In this document: positions 1 through 5,398 of the stretch, piece by piece
How the letters are laid out: each line of letters starts with the position of its first letter
How positions within the stretch are numbered: the stretch's first letter is position 1
Source of the DNA: Acidobacteriaceae bacterium
GTDB lineage: Bacteria; Acidobacteriota; Terriglobia; Terriglobales; Acidobacteriaceae
NCBI GenBank assembly: GCA_003154055.1
Contig: PMCH01000008.1
Location: 1-5,754, forward strand
Reading direction: 5' to 3'
DNA: 5,754 nucleotides
Translations under genes and position numbers: made by a program
The notes under the pieces: model-generated
Told to the model about the DNA's origin: nothing
Database searches by the model: none
The model's input: the letters and a program-made list of their open reading frames with translations, nothing else

Positions 1-128
1 AACTCTAGAATCGTGGCCGCCTTCGTCTCCATGATGCATCCCATTGTCAGCTTGCCATTGTATTCGATGACGGCAACCGAGATCGTTGCTTGGTGAACGT
101 CCATGCCAATATACTTTTCTTGCTTCAT
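1..128 (-). CDS. IS110-family transposase (DEDD recombinase), N-terminal part; runs off the left edge
   Basis: The reverse strand from 128 downward translates to 42 residues beginning MKQEKYIGMDVHQATISVAV and continuing through GKLTMGCIMETKAATILE. This is the recognisable start of IS110-family transposases: the Y-I-G-x-D-V-H-x-x-T motif carries the first acidic residue (Asp10) of the DEDD RuvC-like catalytic site. The ATG at 126-128 has a good ribosome site, AAGGAG, about 8 nt upstream. The rest of the protein, including the C-terminal Tnp_20 domain with its catalytic serine, lies outside the window, so intactness cannot be judged. In the family, the enzyme moves the element through a circular intermediate without typical terminal inverted repeats, guided by an element-encoded bridge RNA. 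Only the family can be named, not the specific IS or the IS110 versus IS1111 subgroup. Confidence 0.9.
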   Translation of the reverse strand, partial: MKQEKYIGMDVHQATISVAVIEYNGKLTMGCIMETKAATILE

Positions 129-131
129 AAC

Positions 132-190
132 GGCGCTCCTTTTGGTAAGTGGTGATCCCAACAATCACAACCTACCGCAAAGTGGGCGCC
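132..190 (-). promoter_or_regulatory. Two-level hairpin in the IS110 transposase leader; possible bridge-RNA segment or ribosome-site mask
   Basis: Two arms at 164-176 and 144-156 fold into a 13-position stem with a 7-nt loop. On the minus strand 12 of 13 positions pair, counting one G-U, whereas the plus strand has two mismatches. The fold therefore favours RNA made in the transposase direction. An outer stem joins GGCGC (186-190) to GCGCC (132-136), and its inner arm touches the transposase ribosome site (CTCCT on plus, 137-141). Two readings are possible. One is an element-encoded guide RNA like the IS110 bridge RNA, which in the IS110 subgroup lies upstream of the transposase. The other is a structure that hides the ribosome site on read-through transcripts, as in some other IS families. 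The pairing is seen directly; the function is inferred. Confidence 0.4.
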
Positions 191-210
191 TTTTTATATT
201 GCGTGTAATC

Positions 211-228
211 GCGACCTTACGCCAACTA
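211..228 (+). repeat. Partial copy (D) of the GCGATTGCACCAACTAC repeat
   Basis: GCGACCTTACGCCAACTA matches the core of the repeat at 1578-1593 at 14 of 16 positions if two inserted bases are allowed. It has the same orientation as the copies at 1578 and 3278. It abuts the stop codon of the 415-residue gene (229-231) and lies on the IS110 side. No right-hand arm is visible, because the expected place for it is coding. Bases 201-222 also form a small hairpin of their own (GCG..TAA / TTACGC). This is the weakest copy of the family and could be coincidence. Confidence 0.3.
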
Positions 229-1476
229 TCACTGAGGCGCGCTACTGCCGTTCTTGCGGTCGAGACAACTCTGCACGATGCCTTTGATACCGGTATCCGG
301 CTTTGGCACAACAAAAAGAGGACTGCTGGCCCTATTCACAATCTCCCCATTCCACTCCCGATCCCACAATAGCGCCTCGGGCGCTACTCCAGGAAGTCCA
401 GGCAAAGCCTCTCGCCGCTGTAGCTCCATTCTGTAGTCGATATCCAAAGCGATATCAGCGGGCAGTTGCTCTCTTAGTCTCAAATCCTGAGGGCCGAGGT
501 AAAGAAGGGCGTCAACCAGATCTTCCATCGGTTTCTGCAGGCTCTTAGGGAACTCAACCTTGTGTACGTTGCAGTCCTCGTCGATCGACATCGGATTCGG
601 GAGAAAGTGACCCAAGTCCAAGGCACCGAGCCACGTGCCCTTGGCCCGTGCAAGCGATGGGATCGGCCAGATTGCGAAAGGGCTGATGGACAGTGTGGGC
701 AAGTCCGTATCGAAAAAGCCAAGTTCAGAAATGACAAAGGTGAGGTTTGGATAGTCTCTTTCGTAGATCGACACTGCACTTTTTTCTTGGCCATGAAAGA
801 GATGAAATGTGCCGAAGAGCATGAGAGCTTTGCGATGCTTCGACAATACCTCCTTTTCCATCACGGAGGCGATGCTGGCCTCGCGGTCCCCGAATTTCCA
901 CCTATCGTCGTAGTCTTTGACCTGGTCCCAATCAACGGGAGGGTCACCTGCCAGCACGCGGAGACGTTTTCCGAGCGGGCGTTCTTGATTGATCGCACGC
1001 ACGACAGGGAAAAATTGTTCAAAGAATCCCGACCATCCGCACATCATCTGCGTCGTGTTCCGCCACACTTTCTGGACTTCCTTGAAGGGTACATCCTCAC
1101 CGGCTATATAACGGTCCAACACTGGCTGGTAGAGCGAATTGCCGCACTCGACTGCGATGTCGTTCACCTTTTCTGCAAACGCCGGGTTGCGAATCAGGGA
1201 AAGAATGAAATCATCCACATCTTTCAGATCATGGGCTTCCGGCATGCCGACGACTTCGTACTTGTCGAAGGCCGCGAGGACGGCAGATACGGCAGGCTCT
1301 GGAACTGGATCTGAACCTCGCGGCCTCACCTGCTGCTGCGTCTGGGCTCGGCTTATTGCTGGGAGCACTGTCATAAGGAGCAGCAACGTGGTCCAGGACA
1401 GACGAATGCGCCGACACACTTCTGGGCTTTCGGTCTGTGCCACGGAAGAAGTTTCGCTGATTCTCGATGTGTTCAT
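229..1476 (-). CDS. Exported ChaN/erythromycin-esterase-like protein, function unknown
   Basis: This is a 415-residue protein with an AGGAG ribosome site 8 nt before the ATG at 1476. Residues 21-44 (RRIRLSWTTLLLLM...ISRA) form a signal peptide with likely cleavage after SRA, so the product should be periplasmic or secreted. The n-region is long, so a GTG at residue 20 is an alternative start, but it has no good ribosome site. The mature protein shows motifs I associate with the ChaN/EreA-like fold: VGMPEAH (Glu80, His82), VEcGN (Glu110), GDPPVDW (178-183) and GTFHLFHG (His225, His228). These are spaced as one expects for a metal- or catalysis-lined pocket. In that superfamily members range from haem binding to esterase activity, and I cannot assign a substrate. 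The last roughly 150 residues, with LALD/DLGHF and a proline-rich end, are unrecognised. It is a single gene, with no neighbour close enough to be co-translated. Confidence 0.75.
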   Translation of the reverse strand: MNTSRISETSSVAQTESPEVCRRIRLSWTTLLLLMTVLPAISRAQTQQQVRPRGSDPVPEPAVSAVLAAFDKYEVVGMPEAHDLKDVDDFILSLIRNPAFAEKVNDIAVECGNSLYQPVLDRYIAGEDVPFKEVQKVWRNTTQMMCGWSGFFEQFFPVVRAINQERPLGKRLRVLAGDPPVDWDQVKDYDDRWKFGDREASIASVMEKEVLSKHRKALMLFGTFHLFHGQEKSAVSIYERDYPNLTFVISELGFFDTDLPTLSISPFAIWPIPSLARAKGTWLGALDLGHFLPNPMSIDEDCNVHKVEFPKSLQKPMEDLVDALLYLGPQDLRLREQLPADIALDIDYRMELQRREALPGLPGVAPEALLWDREWNGEIVNRASSPLFVVPKPDTGIKGIVQSCLDRKNGSSAPQ

Positions 1477-1574
1477 TTAGAGTGCTCCTGCCTAAGTACG
1501 AACGAGAACACATTTATTGCACAAAAAAGACTCCAAATGTTCGGCGGGGAGACGGGTCTGAATCGTTTACGTAA

Positions 1575-1635
1575 CAGGCGATTGCACCAACTACTCCCTT
1601 GGCCTACCCCACGGACGGGGTTCTGAGTGTGCGAT
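1575..1635 (+). repeat. Structured intergenic repeat, copy A
   Basis: The left arm, CAGGCGATTGCACCAACTAC (1575-1594), matches 3275-3294 at 17 of 20 positions. Inverted, its last 17 bases match 3320-3336 at 16 of 17. It folds: ATTGCAC (1581-1587) pairs with GTGCGAT (1629-1635, one G-U), and inside this ACCCC (1606-1610) pairs with GGGGT (1617-1621) around a 6-nt loop. There is no T-run, so it is not a standard terminator. It lies between the 3' end of the remnant at 1682 and the start of the 415-residue gene. The rest of the 1477-1681 gap shows only that gene's ribosome site; I saw no convincing promoter or gene. Confidence 0.5.
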
Positions 1636-1681
1636 TTTGCGACAGTCACAGTTTTTCGGTGTGCTTCAGGCGCTGGCCAAG

Positions 1682-2191
1682 TCATTTATACGCAGCTGCC
1701 GACTTCTTTTGGGGAGTCGCATATAACCATACATCAGCGCATTGACCGTTCTGAATTTTGATGTGGTCGATGTTCTCGTAGCTGAAGTCAGGCGGCGAAA
1801 AAAGCCAACCGTCAGGGTTGGCTTGAAGCTTGTATTCGCCGGGAATCGTCGCAATCCGGAATCGGCCATTCTTGTCAGTCAGTGCGGAATAGTTCGCGGT
1901 TCCAGTCACGTTTACCTGCACGCTAGGCGTTTTGACCGGGCCATTTTCGAAGAAAACCTTTCCAGTCATCTCGCCGCCGCGCCGAGCTTGGCGGACGCGT
2001 GCGATTGCGGCCAGTGTTTTATGACGCTTGCTGATAGTGCCCGAATTGGTTGGCGTACCAATCTCTAACGGGCCTCTCTGCCAATCATCAGCGAACAGCA
2101 CGTATTCCAAGCCCACTTTGAGCGGGAAACGTATGTCTGTGTTGCTCGTGTAGACCTCAACAATTCCCTGTGCGGAGCAACTATTCCGAGG
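1682..2191 (-). pseudogene. 5'-truncated secreted protein with carboxypeptidase-regulatory-like domain
   Basis: The open frame runs from just after a stop at 2192-2194 to the TGA at 1682. The only usable early start is a GTG at 2114-2116 with no ribosome site. Coding character clearly continues upstream of it (AQGIVEVYTSNTDIRFPLK, then VGLEYVLFADD), so the GTG is not the original start. The C-terminal part (GKVFFENGPVKTPSVQVNV, TDKNGRFRIATIPGEYKL, GWLFSP) is a typical carboxypeptidase-regulatory-like beta-sandwich (CarboxypepD_reg). The part before it resembles the netrin/TIMP-like segment that precedes this domain in acidobacterial secreted proteins, though the usual C-S-R-T-R motif is absent. 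Signal peptide and N-terminal strands are missing. The frame begins exactly where the esterase gene ends and overlaps its last codons. I read it as a fragment left by a rearrangement. A short cytoplasmic protein from the GTG is possible but less likely. Confidence 0.6.
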
Positions 2192-3116
2192 TTATCCCGA
2201 TCGTCTCTAGCCACCTCTCCACCAACTGAGGCCATTCCGTGATTGGAGACTTTGTCCGCCGCAGTCCGAACCCATGCCCGCCGTGTGCGTACAAATGCAT
2301 CTCCACGGGAACCCCCACTTTCTTCAGCGCAGCATAGTAAACCAGCGAGTTCTTCACTGTGTCGATCGGGTCATCCTCAGCCTGCAGCAAAAACATAGGC
2401 GGCGTCTGCCTCGTGACCGGAACATACGGATTCAACTCGAACTCTTGCGACGTGTTCTCCAGCATGTGTCCCGGATAAAGAGCCACGCCGAAATCCGGGC
2501 GGCAGCTTTCTTTGTCGGCCGCATCGACAGCCCGGTACAAACGCTGCTTGAAGTGCGTGCTCACTGCTGCCACGAGGTGCCCGCCTGCCGAAAACCCTAG
2601 CACGCCAATCTTGTGGGGATCGATTCCCCACTCCGCAGCGTGGAATCGCACCAGTCCCACCGTTCGCTGCGCATCCTCCAATGCAACGGGTGATTTGGGG
2701 TACGCGCCCGACCTTGGTGACAGATGCTCGCCCGGTACACGATACTTCAAAAGCACACATGTGATTCCCTTGGAAGTCAGCCAGTCACAGACGTCCGAGC
2801 CCTCAAGATCCATATACAGAACCCAATACCCACCCCCCGGAAACACGGCTACCGCAGCGCCCGTATTCTTTCCCTTCGGCGAATAGACCGTCATCGTGGG
2901 CCGCGAGACTCTGCCAACAAAGGTAGCCGGAGGGTCGCCCGGGTTCTGCACCGTCGTCGTGACCTCTGGCCCCGTGATAGGCACTGCATCCGGCGCCTTG
3001 TCAGGCCATATTGGCACTTGCCTATGTCCCGGCGATGGCTGCCAGTCGGGCGTCTGCGGGCGCAGAACGGCAAATCCAGAGACAACACAGAAAGCAAGGA
3101 GCAAAGGCTTTATCAC
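2181..3116 (-). CDS. Exported alpha/beta-hydrolase esterase, acetylxylan-esterase-like
   Basis: This 311-residue protein starts at a GTG (3114-3116) with GAGGA close upstream (about 3 nt, short). An N-terminal hydrophobic stretch (KPLLLAFCVVSGFAVL) suggests export, although no clean cleavage site is visible. All catalytic elements of the fold are present: oxyanion-hole motif FPGGGYW (92-98), nucleophile elbow GFSAGG with Ser176, acid Asp249 in AEDDPID, and His281 in AHGGHGFGL. The segments KAPDAV, DAQRTVGLVR, AAEWGIDPHKIGVLGFSAGGHL and TPPMFLLQAEDD match the layout of the bacterial acetylxylan-esterase/BD-FAE-like group, so the likely role is deacetylation of plant or microbial polysaccharide outside the cytoplasm. 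Substrate is inferred from family only. The length is normal and all motifs are intact. Its stop (TAG, 2181-2183) lies inside the frame of the downstream remnant. Divergent from the radical SAM gene across 453 bp. Confidence 0.85.
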   Translation of the reverse strand: MIKPLLLAFCVVSGFAVLRPQTPDWQPSPGHRQVPIWPDKAPDAVPITGPEVTTTVQNPGDPPATFVGRVSRPTMTVYSPKGKNTGAAVAVFPGGGYWVLYMDLEGSDVCDWLTSKGITCVLLKYRVPGEHLSPRSGAYPKSPVALEDAQRTVGLVRFHAAEWGIDPHKIGVLGFSAGGHLVAAVSTHFKQRLYRAVDAADKESCRPDFGVALYPGHMLENTSQEFELNPYVPVTRQTPPMFLLQAEDDPIDTVKNSLVYYAALKKVGVPVEMHLYAHGGHGFGLRRTKSPITEWPQLVERWLETIGITSE

Positions 3117-3137
3117 AATTCCTCGTTTGTAACCCGT

Positions 3138-3157
3138 GACTGCTTAGGGCAGCAGTC
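3138..3157 (-). promoter_or_regulatory. Hairpin in the esterase leader
   Basis: A perfect 6-bp inverted repeat, GACTGC (3138-3143) and GCAGTC (3152-3157), has an 8-nt loop. It sits about 20 nt upstream of the esterase GTG and 13 nt from its ribosome site. In the transcript it could affect translation or stability. It is short, so confidence in a function is low. Confidence 0.3.
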
Positions 3158-3174
3158 TAAAGGGCGGTAGGCTT

Positions 3175-3205
3175 ATTGTCGCAGCGAGGGAATCTAGATA
3201 GTCAA
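3175..3205 (-). promoter_or_regulatory. Possible sigma-70-type promoter for the esterase
   Basis: On the minus strand TTGACT (3200-3205) is followed, after 19 bp, by GACAAT (3175-3180). The -35 box is good (5 of 6), the -10 is fair (4 of 6) and the spacing is on the long side. Transcription would start about 50 nt before the GTG start. Pattern match only. Confidence 0.25.
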
Positions 3206-3220
3206 AGAGTCTGGGTGCAA

Positions 3221-3248
3221 TCTGACTTCTTGGACGATGGCAGTCAGA
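3221..3248. repeat. 7-bp perfect inverted repeat
   Basis: TCTGACT (3221-3227) and AGTCAGA (3242-3248) are separated by 14 bp. The flanks GGG (3213-3215) and CCC (3249-3251, as read) could extend the stem with a bulge. It lies in the divergent gap between esterase and radical SAM genes, just outside the putative esterase -35 box, so an operator or an RNA stem are both possible. Confidence 0.35.
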
Positions 3249-3251
3249 CCC

Positions 3252-3275
3252 GGTTAAAGTCAATTGTTGTTAACC
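3252..3275. repeat. 6-bp inverted repeat GGTTAA/TTAACC
   Basis: GGTTAA (3252-3257) and TTAACC (3270-3275) are separated by 12 bp that include the palindrome CAATTG (3261-3266). It directly abuts the long hairpin of repeat copy B, so consecutive hairpins are stacked between 3221 and 3336. Confidence 0.35.
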
Positions 3276-3336
3276 AGGCGTTAGCACCAACAACTGCCCC
3301 AACGGCCCTGCCGGGTCAGGTAGTTGGTGTAATCGC
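3275..3336 (+). repeat. Structured intergenic repeat, copy B: long imperfect hairpin made of an inverted pair
   Basis: The left arm (3278-3296, core GCACCAACAACTG) and right arm (3317-3336, core CAGGTAGTTGGTG) pair at about 15 of 20 positions, including an uninterrupted 7-bp CACCAAC/GTTGGTG block. The 20-nt loop contains a second perfect stem, CGGC-CCT-GCCG (3303-3313). Both arms also match copy A at 1575-1594: the left arm directly (17 of 20), the right arm inverted (16 of 17). No T-run follows on either strand. It lies upstream of the esterase on one side and of the radical SAM gene on the other. It could be a REP/MITE-like element, a recombination site or a structured RNA. Confidence 0.55.
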
Positions 3337-3386
3337 AATGTTTCAACAGCAACCCTTCTGAGAGACCGCCAACTGCCCACCTTTCA

Positions 3387-3416
3387 TTGACTTGCCCGGT
3401 TTTACCCACGTAAGAT
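3387..3416 (+). promoter_or_regulatory. Putative sigma-70-type promoter upstream of the radical SAM gene
   Basis: TTGACT (3387-3392) and TAAGAT (3411-3416) are separated by 18 bp. They match the consensus boxes at 5 of 6 and 4 of 6 positions. A start near 3423 would leave a leader of about 145 nt before the radical SAM ATG and only a few bases before the small frame at 3427. Pattern match only; it is the best candidate in this gap. Confidence 0.35.
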
Positions 3417-3426
3417 CTTGGCACGC

Positions 3427-3600
3427 ATGATCGGTCAGACCATTTCGCACGCCGAAATTGACGACCAGCTCGGAGCCCTGGTATCAGTGCTTCTTGGCAC
3501 CCTCCAAGATAATTCTCGTCGAGATGCTGTGCCCATACTCGCTGGGAACCAGGAGACAACCCAGAGCACATGTTCACTTCGGTGCGAACCCTACTTCTGA
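3427..3600 (+). pseudogene. Small frame, possible decayed 5' fragment of a Ser/Thr protein kinase gene
   Basis: This 57-residue frame starts MIGQTISH, the same start I recall for many acidobacterial PknB-type kinases, where it is followed by YRI..KLG and the glycine-rich loop. Here the following residues are AEIDDQLGALVSVLL, with LG in roughly the right place but no glycine loop and no ATP-binding lysine. The rest is unrecognisable. It overlaps the radical SAM start by 31 bp in another frame and has no clear ribosome site. It may be a mutated leftover of a kinase gene whose promoter (3387-3416) remains, or a chance frame. Confidence 0.25.
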
Positions 3601-4880
3601 TCACAGCTTCCTCGCCAGAGATCCAAAGAGTACGGCGTCCTCGCGTTCTGAACTTCCAGCAGATCACCATGCCGTATCTTGCCGCCTTCGCACCGCCACA
3701 TTGGACGGTGATCCATATCGATGAGGTGGCGAGGCCGGTGGATTTCGGCATGCTAGTGGACCTGGTGGCGATTACCTTTCATACGCCGAGTGCACCTCAC
3801 GCCTATGCCATGGCAGACCATTTCCGGCAGCGGGGAACTCCGGTGGTCTTGGGCGGACCCCACGTAACTCTGATGCCCGATGAGGCGCAGGCGCACGCGG
3901 ACGTGATCTTCGTCGGCGAGGCCGAATCCCACTGGCCCCAATTCTTCCGCGAATTTGAAGCCGGGTGCCATCGCCAGAGGTACTGTTCCACGGAACCCCC
4001 AACTCTGGAAGACACCCCGATGGCGCGGAAAGACCTGTTTCACCGGCGCGATCTTACGGGCGGAGTCCTGTTTGCTACGCGCGGCTGCCCGCACCATTGC
4101 GATTTCTGCACGCTCGCGGTCATGTATCAAGGCCGTGTGCGCAAGCGACGCGTGGAGGCCGTCGCAGAAGAGTACGGCTCTTTCCCGGGCAAGGTGATCA
4201 TTCTGTGGGATGACAATATCGCGAGCGACATTGAGTACGCTAAGACTCTGTTCAGGGCTCTCGCTCCCCATCGCAAATGGTGGAGCAGCCAAGCGAGCAT
4301 CCATGCTGCTCGGAACGATGAGTTCCTTGAGTTGGCCGCGAGAAGCGGCTGCAAACAACTGTTCGTCGGGCTGGAGTCAATCTCGCAAGCCAGCCTGAAT
4401 GAAGTGCAAAAGCGGTTCAACCGCGTGTCCGACTATGCCCGCGCAATTGAGCGGATTCATTCCCATGGCATCGCGGTGCAGGTAGGTATCGTTTTCGGTT
4501 TCGATGGCGACGAGCGGACGATTTTCGGCGAAACGTTGGACTTCCTCGAGGCGACAGGAGTGCAGAATGCGACATTCAACATCCTGACCCCCTTTCCAGG
4601 GACTCGGCTCTACCAACGTCTCGAGGCAGAGGGCCGGATTCTGACGCGTGACTGGAGCAAGTACAACGGCCGGGCCGACGTTGTCTTCCGACCCAGATTG
4701 ATGAGCCCGGAGCAGCTTTTGGCTGGATACGAGTATGCGAACAAGCGCTTCTACTCCTGGCGAAGCGTATGCAAACGCTTGGCGCGCTCTCCGGTGGGAC
4801 TGTCTTGGACCTTGCCCCTGAACTTGGCGTACGTGTTCGCTTCTTCCATTAACTCGATTGCAGCAGGGGTGCGACGATAG
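3570..4880 (+). CDS. Cobalamin-type (B12-binding domain) radical SAM protein with DUF4070-like C-terminus
   Basis: This 436-residue protein has three parts. Residues about 5-150 form a Rossmann-like B12-binding region (TLLLITAS at the start, VAITFHT, VVLGGPHVTLMPDEA, ADVIFVGEAE). Like many class B members it lacks the DxHxxG cobalamin ligand. Residues about 165-345 are the radical SAM core, with the CxxxCxxC cluster motif Cys173-Cys177-Cys180 (ATRGCPHHCDFC), LWDDNI and FVGLES. Residues about 345-400 (PFPGTRLYQRLEAEGR, FRPRLMSPEQLLAGYEYANKRFYS) resemble DUF4070. Family members bind a 4Fe-4S cluster, SAM and usually cobalamin, and often methylate or rearrange unactivated carbons, for example hopanoid methylases. 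The substrate here is unknown. AGGAG lies 14 nt before the ATG, which is long; a GTG at 3582 is an alternative start. All key residues are present. The next gene downstream is a lipid-type acyltransferase on the same strand. Confidence 0.85.
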   Translation: MFTSVRTLLLITASSPEIQRVRRPRVLNFQQITMPYLAAFAPPHWTVIHIDEVARPVDFGMLVDLVAITFHTPSAPHAYAMADHFRQRGTPVVLGGPHVTLMPDEAQAHADVIFVGEAESHWPQFFREFEAGCHRQRYCSTEPPTLEDTPMARKDLFHRRDLTGGVLFATRGCPHHCDFCTLAVMYQGRVRKRRVEAVAEEYGSFPGKVIILWDDNIASDIEYAKTLFRALAPHRKWWSSQASIHAARNDEFLELAARSGCKQLFVGLESISQASLNEVQKRFNRVSDYARAIERIHSHGIAVQVGIVFGFDGDERTIFGETLDFLEATGVQNATFNILTPFPGTRLYQRLEAEGRILTRDWSKYNGRADVVFRPRLMSPEQLLAGYEYANKRFYSWRSVCKRLARSPVGLSWTLPLNLAYVFASSINSIAAGVRR

Positions 4881-4967
4881 GTGTCGGCTCCCGTGCTGTC
4901 GAGAGCAAGCGGTTTCAGATGGCTCCCGTAGACGTCGGCGGTAGCGCTCACGACCTGAATCGGCTCG

Positions 4968-4982
4968 GACCGGACTCCGGTC
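4968..4982. repeat. Short palindrome GACCGGA-C-TCCGGTC
   Basis: A perfect 7-bp inverted repeat around one central base, overlapping an alternative stem GACTC/GAGTC (4973-4987). It lies about 90 bp after the radical SAM stop. Without a T-run it is a poor intrinsic terminator; a protein-binding palindrome or chance in GC-rich DNA are both possible. Confidence 0.25.
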
Positions 4983-5082
4983 GAGTCACGGGCCAGCCGG
5001 GAGGAATTGTTGCCTTTCGGCGGCCATATCACTATGCCTTCAGACACTGAAATCAACAACCGGACACGGGCAGTTGCCGTAA

Positions 5083-5325
5083 TCAGGCGACGGAAGTATG
5101 TCTTTTGCGCAAGGTTAAAGTGCATACTTCCGTCAGGCGTTTACGCTCCTTGAGCTCCCGTATACTCTGGTTCTTCAGCGCGCCTTCACGCGCTCTCGCC
5201 GCAGACTCGTCCGCAACTGTAACTTTCCACTGCACTTGGAATCTCACGCTGCGAAGGGCTTCCCAGGGTTCAGTGACCTTCGTCACAGTGGCGTGTCTCA
5301 TTTCTCGTATCTTTGGGGAGTTCAC
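5083..5325 (-). CDS. Doubtful small frame, unrecognised
   Basis: An 80-residue frame starting at a GTG (an internal ATG lies at residue 9) has a charged, helix-like composition: VTVADESAARAREGALKNQS, then IRELKERKR. No ribosome site precedes either start and I recognise no family. Its end contains the whole inverted repeat at 5089-5134, which argues against a conserved coding role there. Either a relic or a chance frame. The rest of the 4881-5398 gap shows no RNA gene or convincing promoter. Confidence 0.15.
   Translation of the reverse strand: MNSPKIREMRHATVTKVTEPWEALRSVRFQVQWKVTVADESAARAREGALKNQSIRELKERKRLTEVCTLTLRKRHTSVA
5089..5134. repeat. Perfect 12-bp inverted repeat with 22-bp spacer
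   Basis: GACGGAAGTATG (5089-5100) and CATACTTCCGTC (5123-5134) are exact reverse complements. The spacer contains the 8-bp palindrome TTGCGCAA (5105-5112). TCAGGCG occurs as a direct repeat at both outer edges (5083-5089 and 5133-5139), overlapping the arms by one and two bases. There is no T-run on either strand. It lies about 265 bp before the acyltransferase start. Candidates are a small non-autonomous mobile repeat, a dimer binding site or an RNA hairpin. Confidence 0.6.
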
Positions 5326-5398
5326 TTAGGCAACACTGATTCATGAACGTTTAACCGTCCCTTCACACGGCCGCAAACACGGCTGGTGAGAATCGGCT

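Larger units (their letters stand above)
1..228 (-). mobile_element. End of an IS110-family insertion sequence (outer boundary uncertain)
   Basis: The transposase start at 128 and the non-coding leader beyond it mark the transposase-proximal end of an IS110-family element that extends left out of the window. The neighbouring gene stops at 229, so the element end must lie between about 145 and 228 unless it sits inside that gene. IS110 elements lack clear terminal inverted repeats, so the exact edge cannot be read from one end. The given right boundary is the maximum extent that does not enter the neighbouring gene. Confidence 0.55.

Noticed and set aside
191..200. T-run after GGGCGCC as a terminator on the plus strand
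   Set aside because: The only stem directly before the T-run is the loopless palindrome GGCGCC; no plus-strand gene ends here. The long-range GGCGC/GCGCC pairing is better explained as the IS110 leader fold.
562..1314. 250-residue plus-strand frame opposite the 415-residue gene
   Set aside because: It is antisense to a gene with a ribosome site, signal peptide and family motifs; its own translation resembles no family.
1575..1635. Classical integron attC site
   Set aside because: Hairpin and placement are reminiscent, but no GTTRRRY/RYYYAAC core pair could be found and no integrase is in the window.
3340..3569. Cobalamin riboswitch upstream of the B12-type radical SAM gene, suggested by GAGACCGCC near 3363
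   Set aside because: Only a partial likeness to the B12 box; the other conserved riboswitch blocks are absent, and such enzymes use rather than make or import cobalamin.
3281..3751. 156-residue minus-strand frame across the divergent gap
   Set aside because: It covers the repeat hairpin and the antisense of the radical SAM start, and shows no family features.
4751..5125. 124-residue minus-strand frame
   Set aside because: It overlaps the conserved 3' end of the radical SAM gene, has no ribosome site and no recognisable domain.
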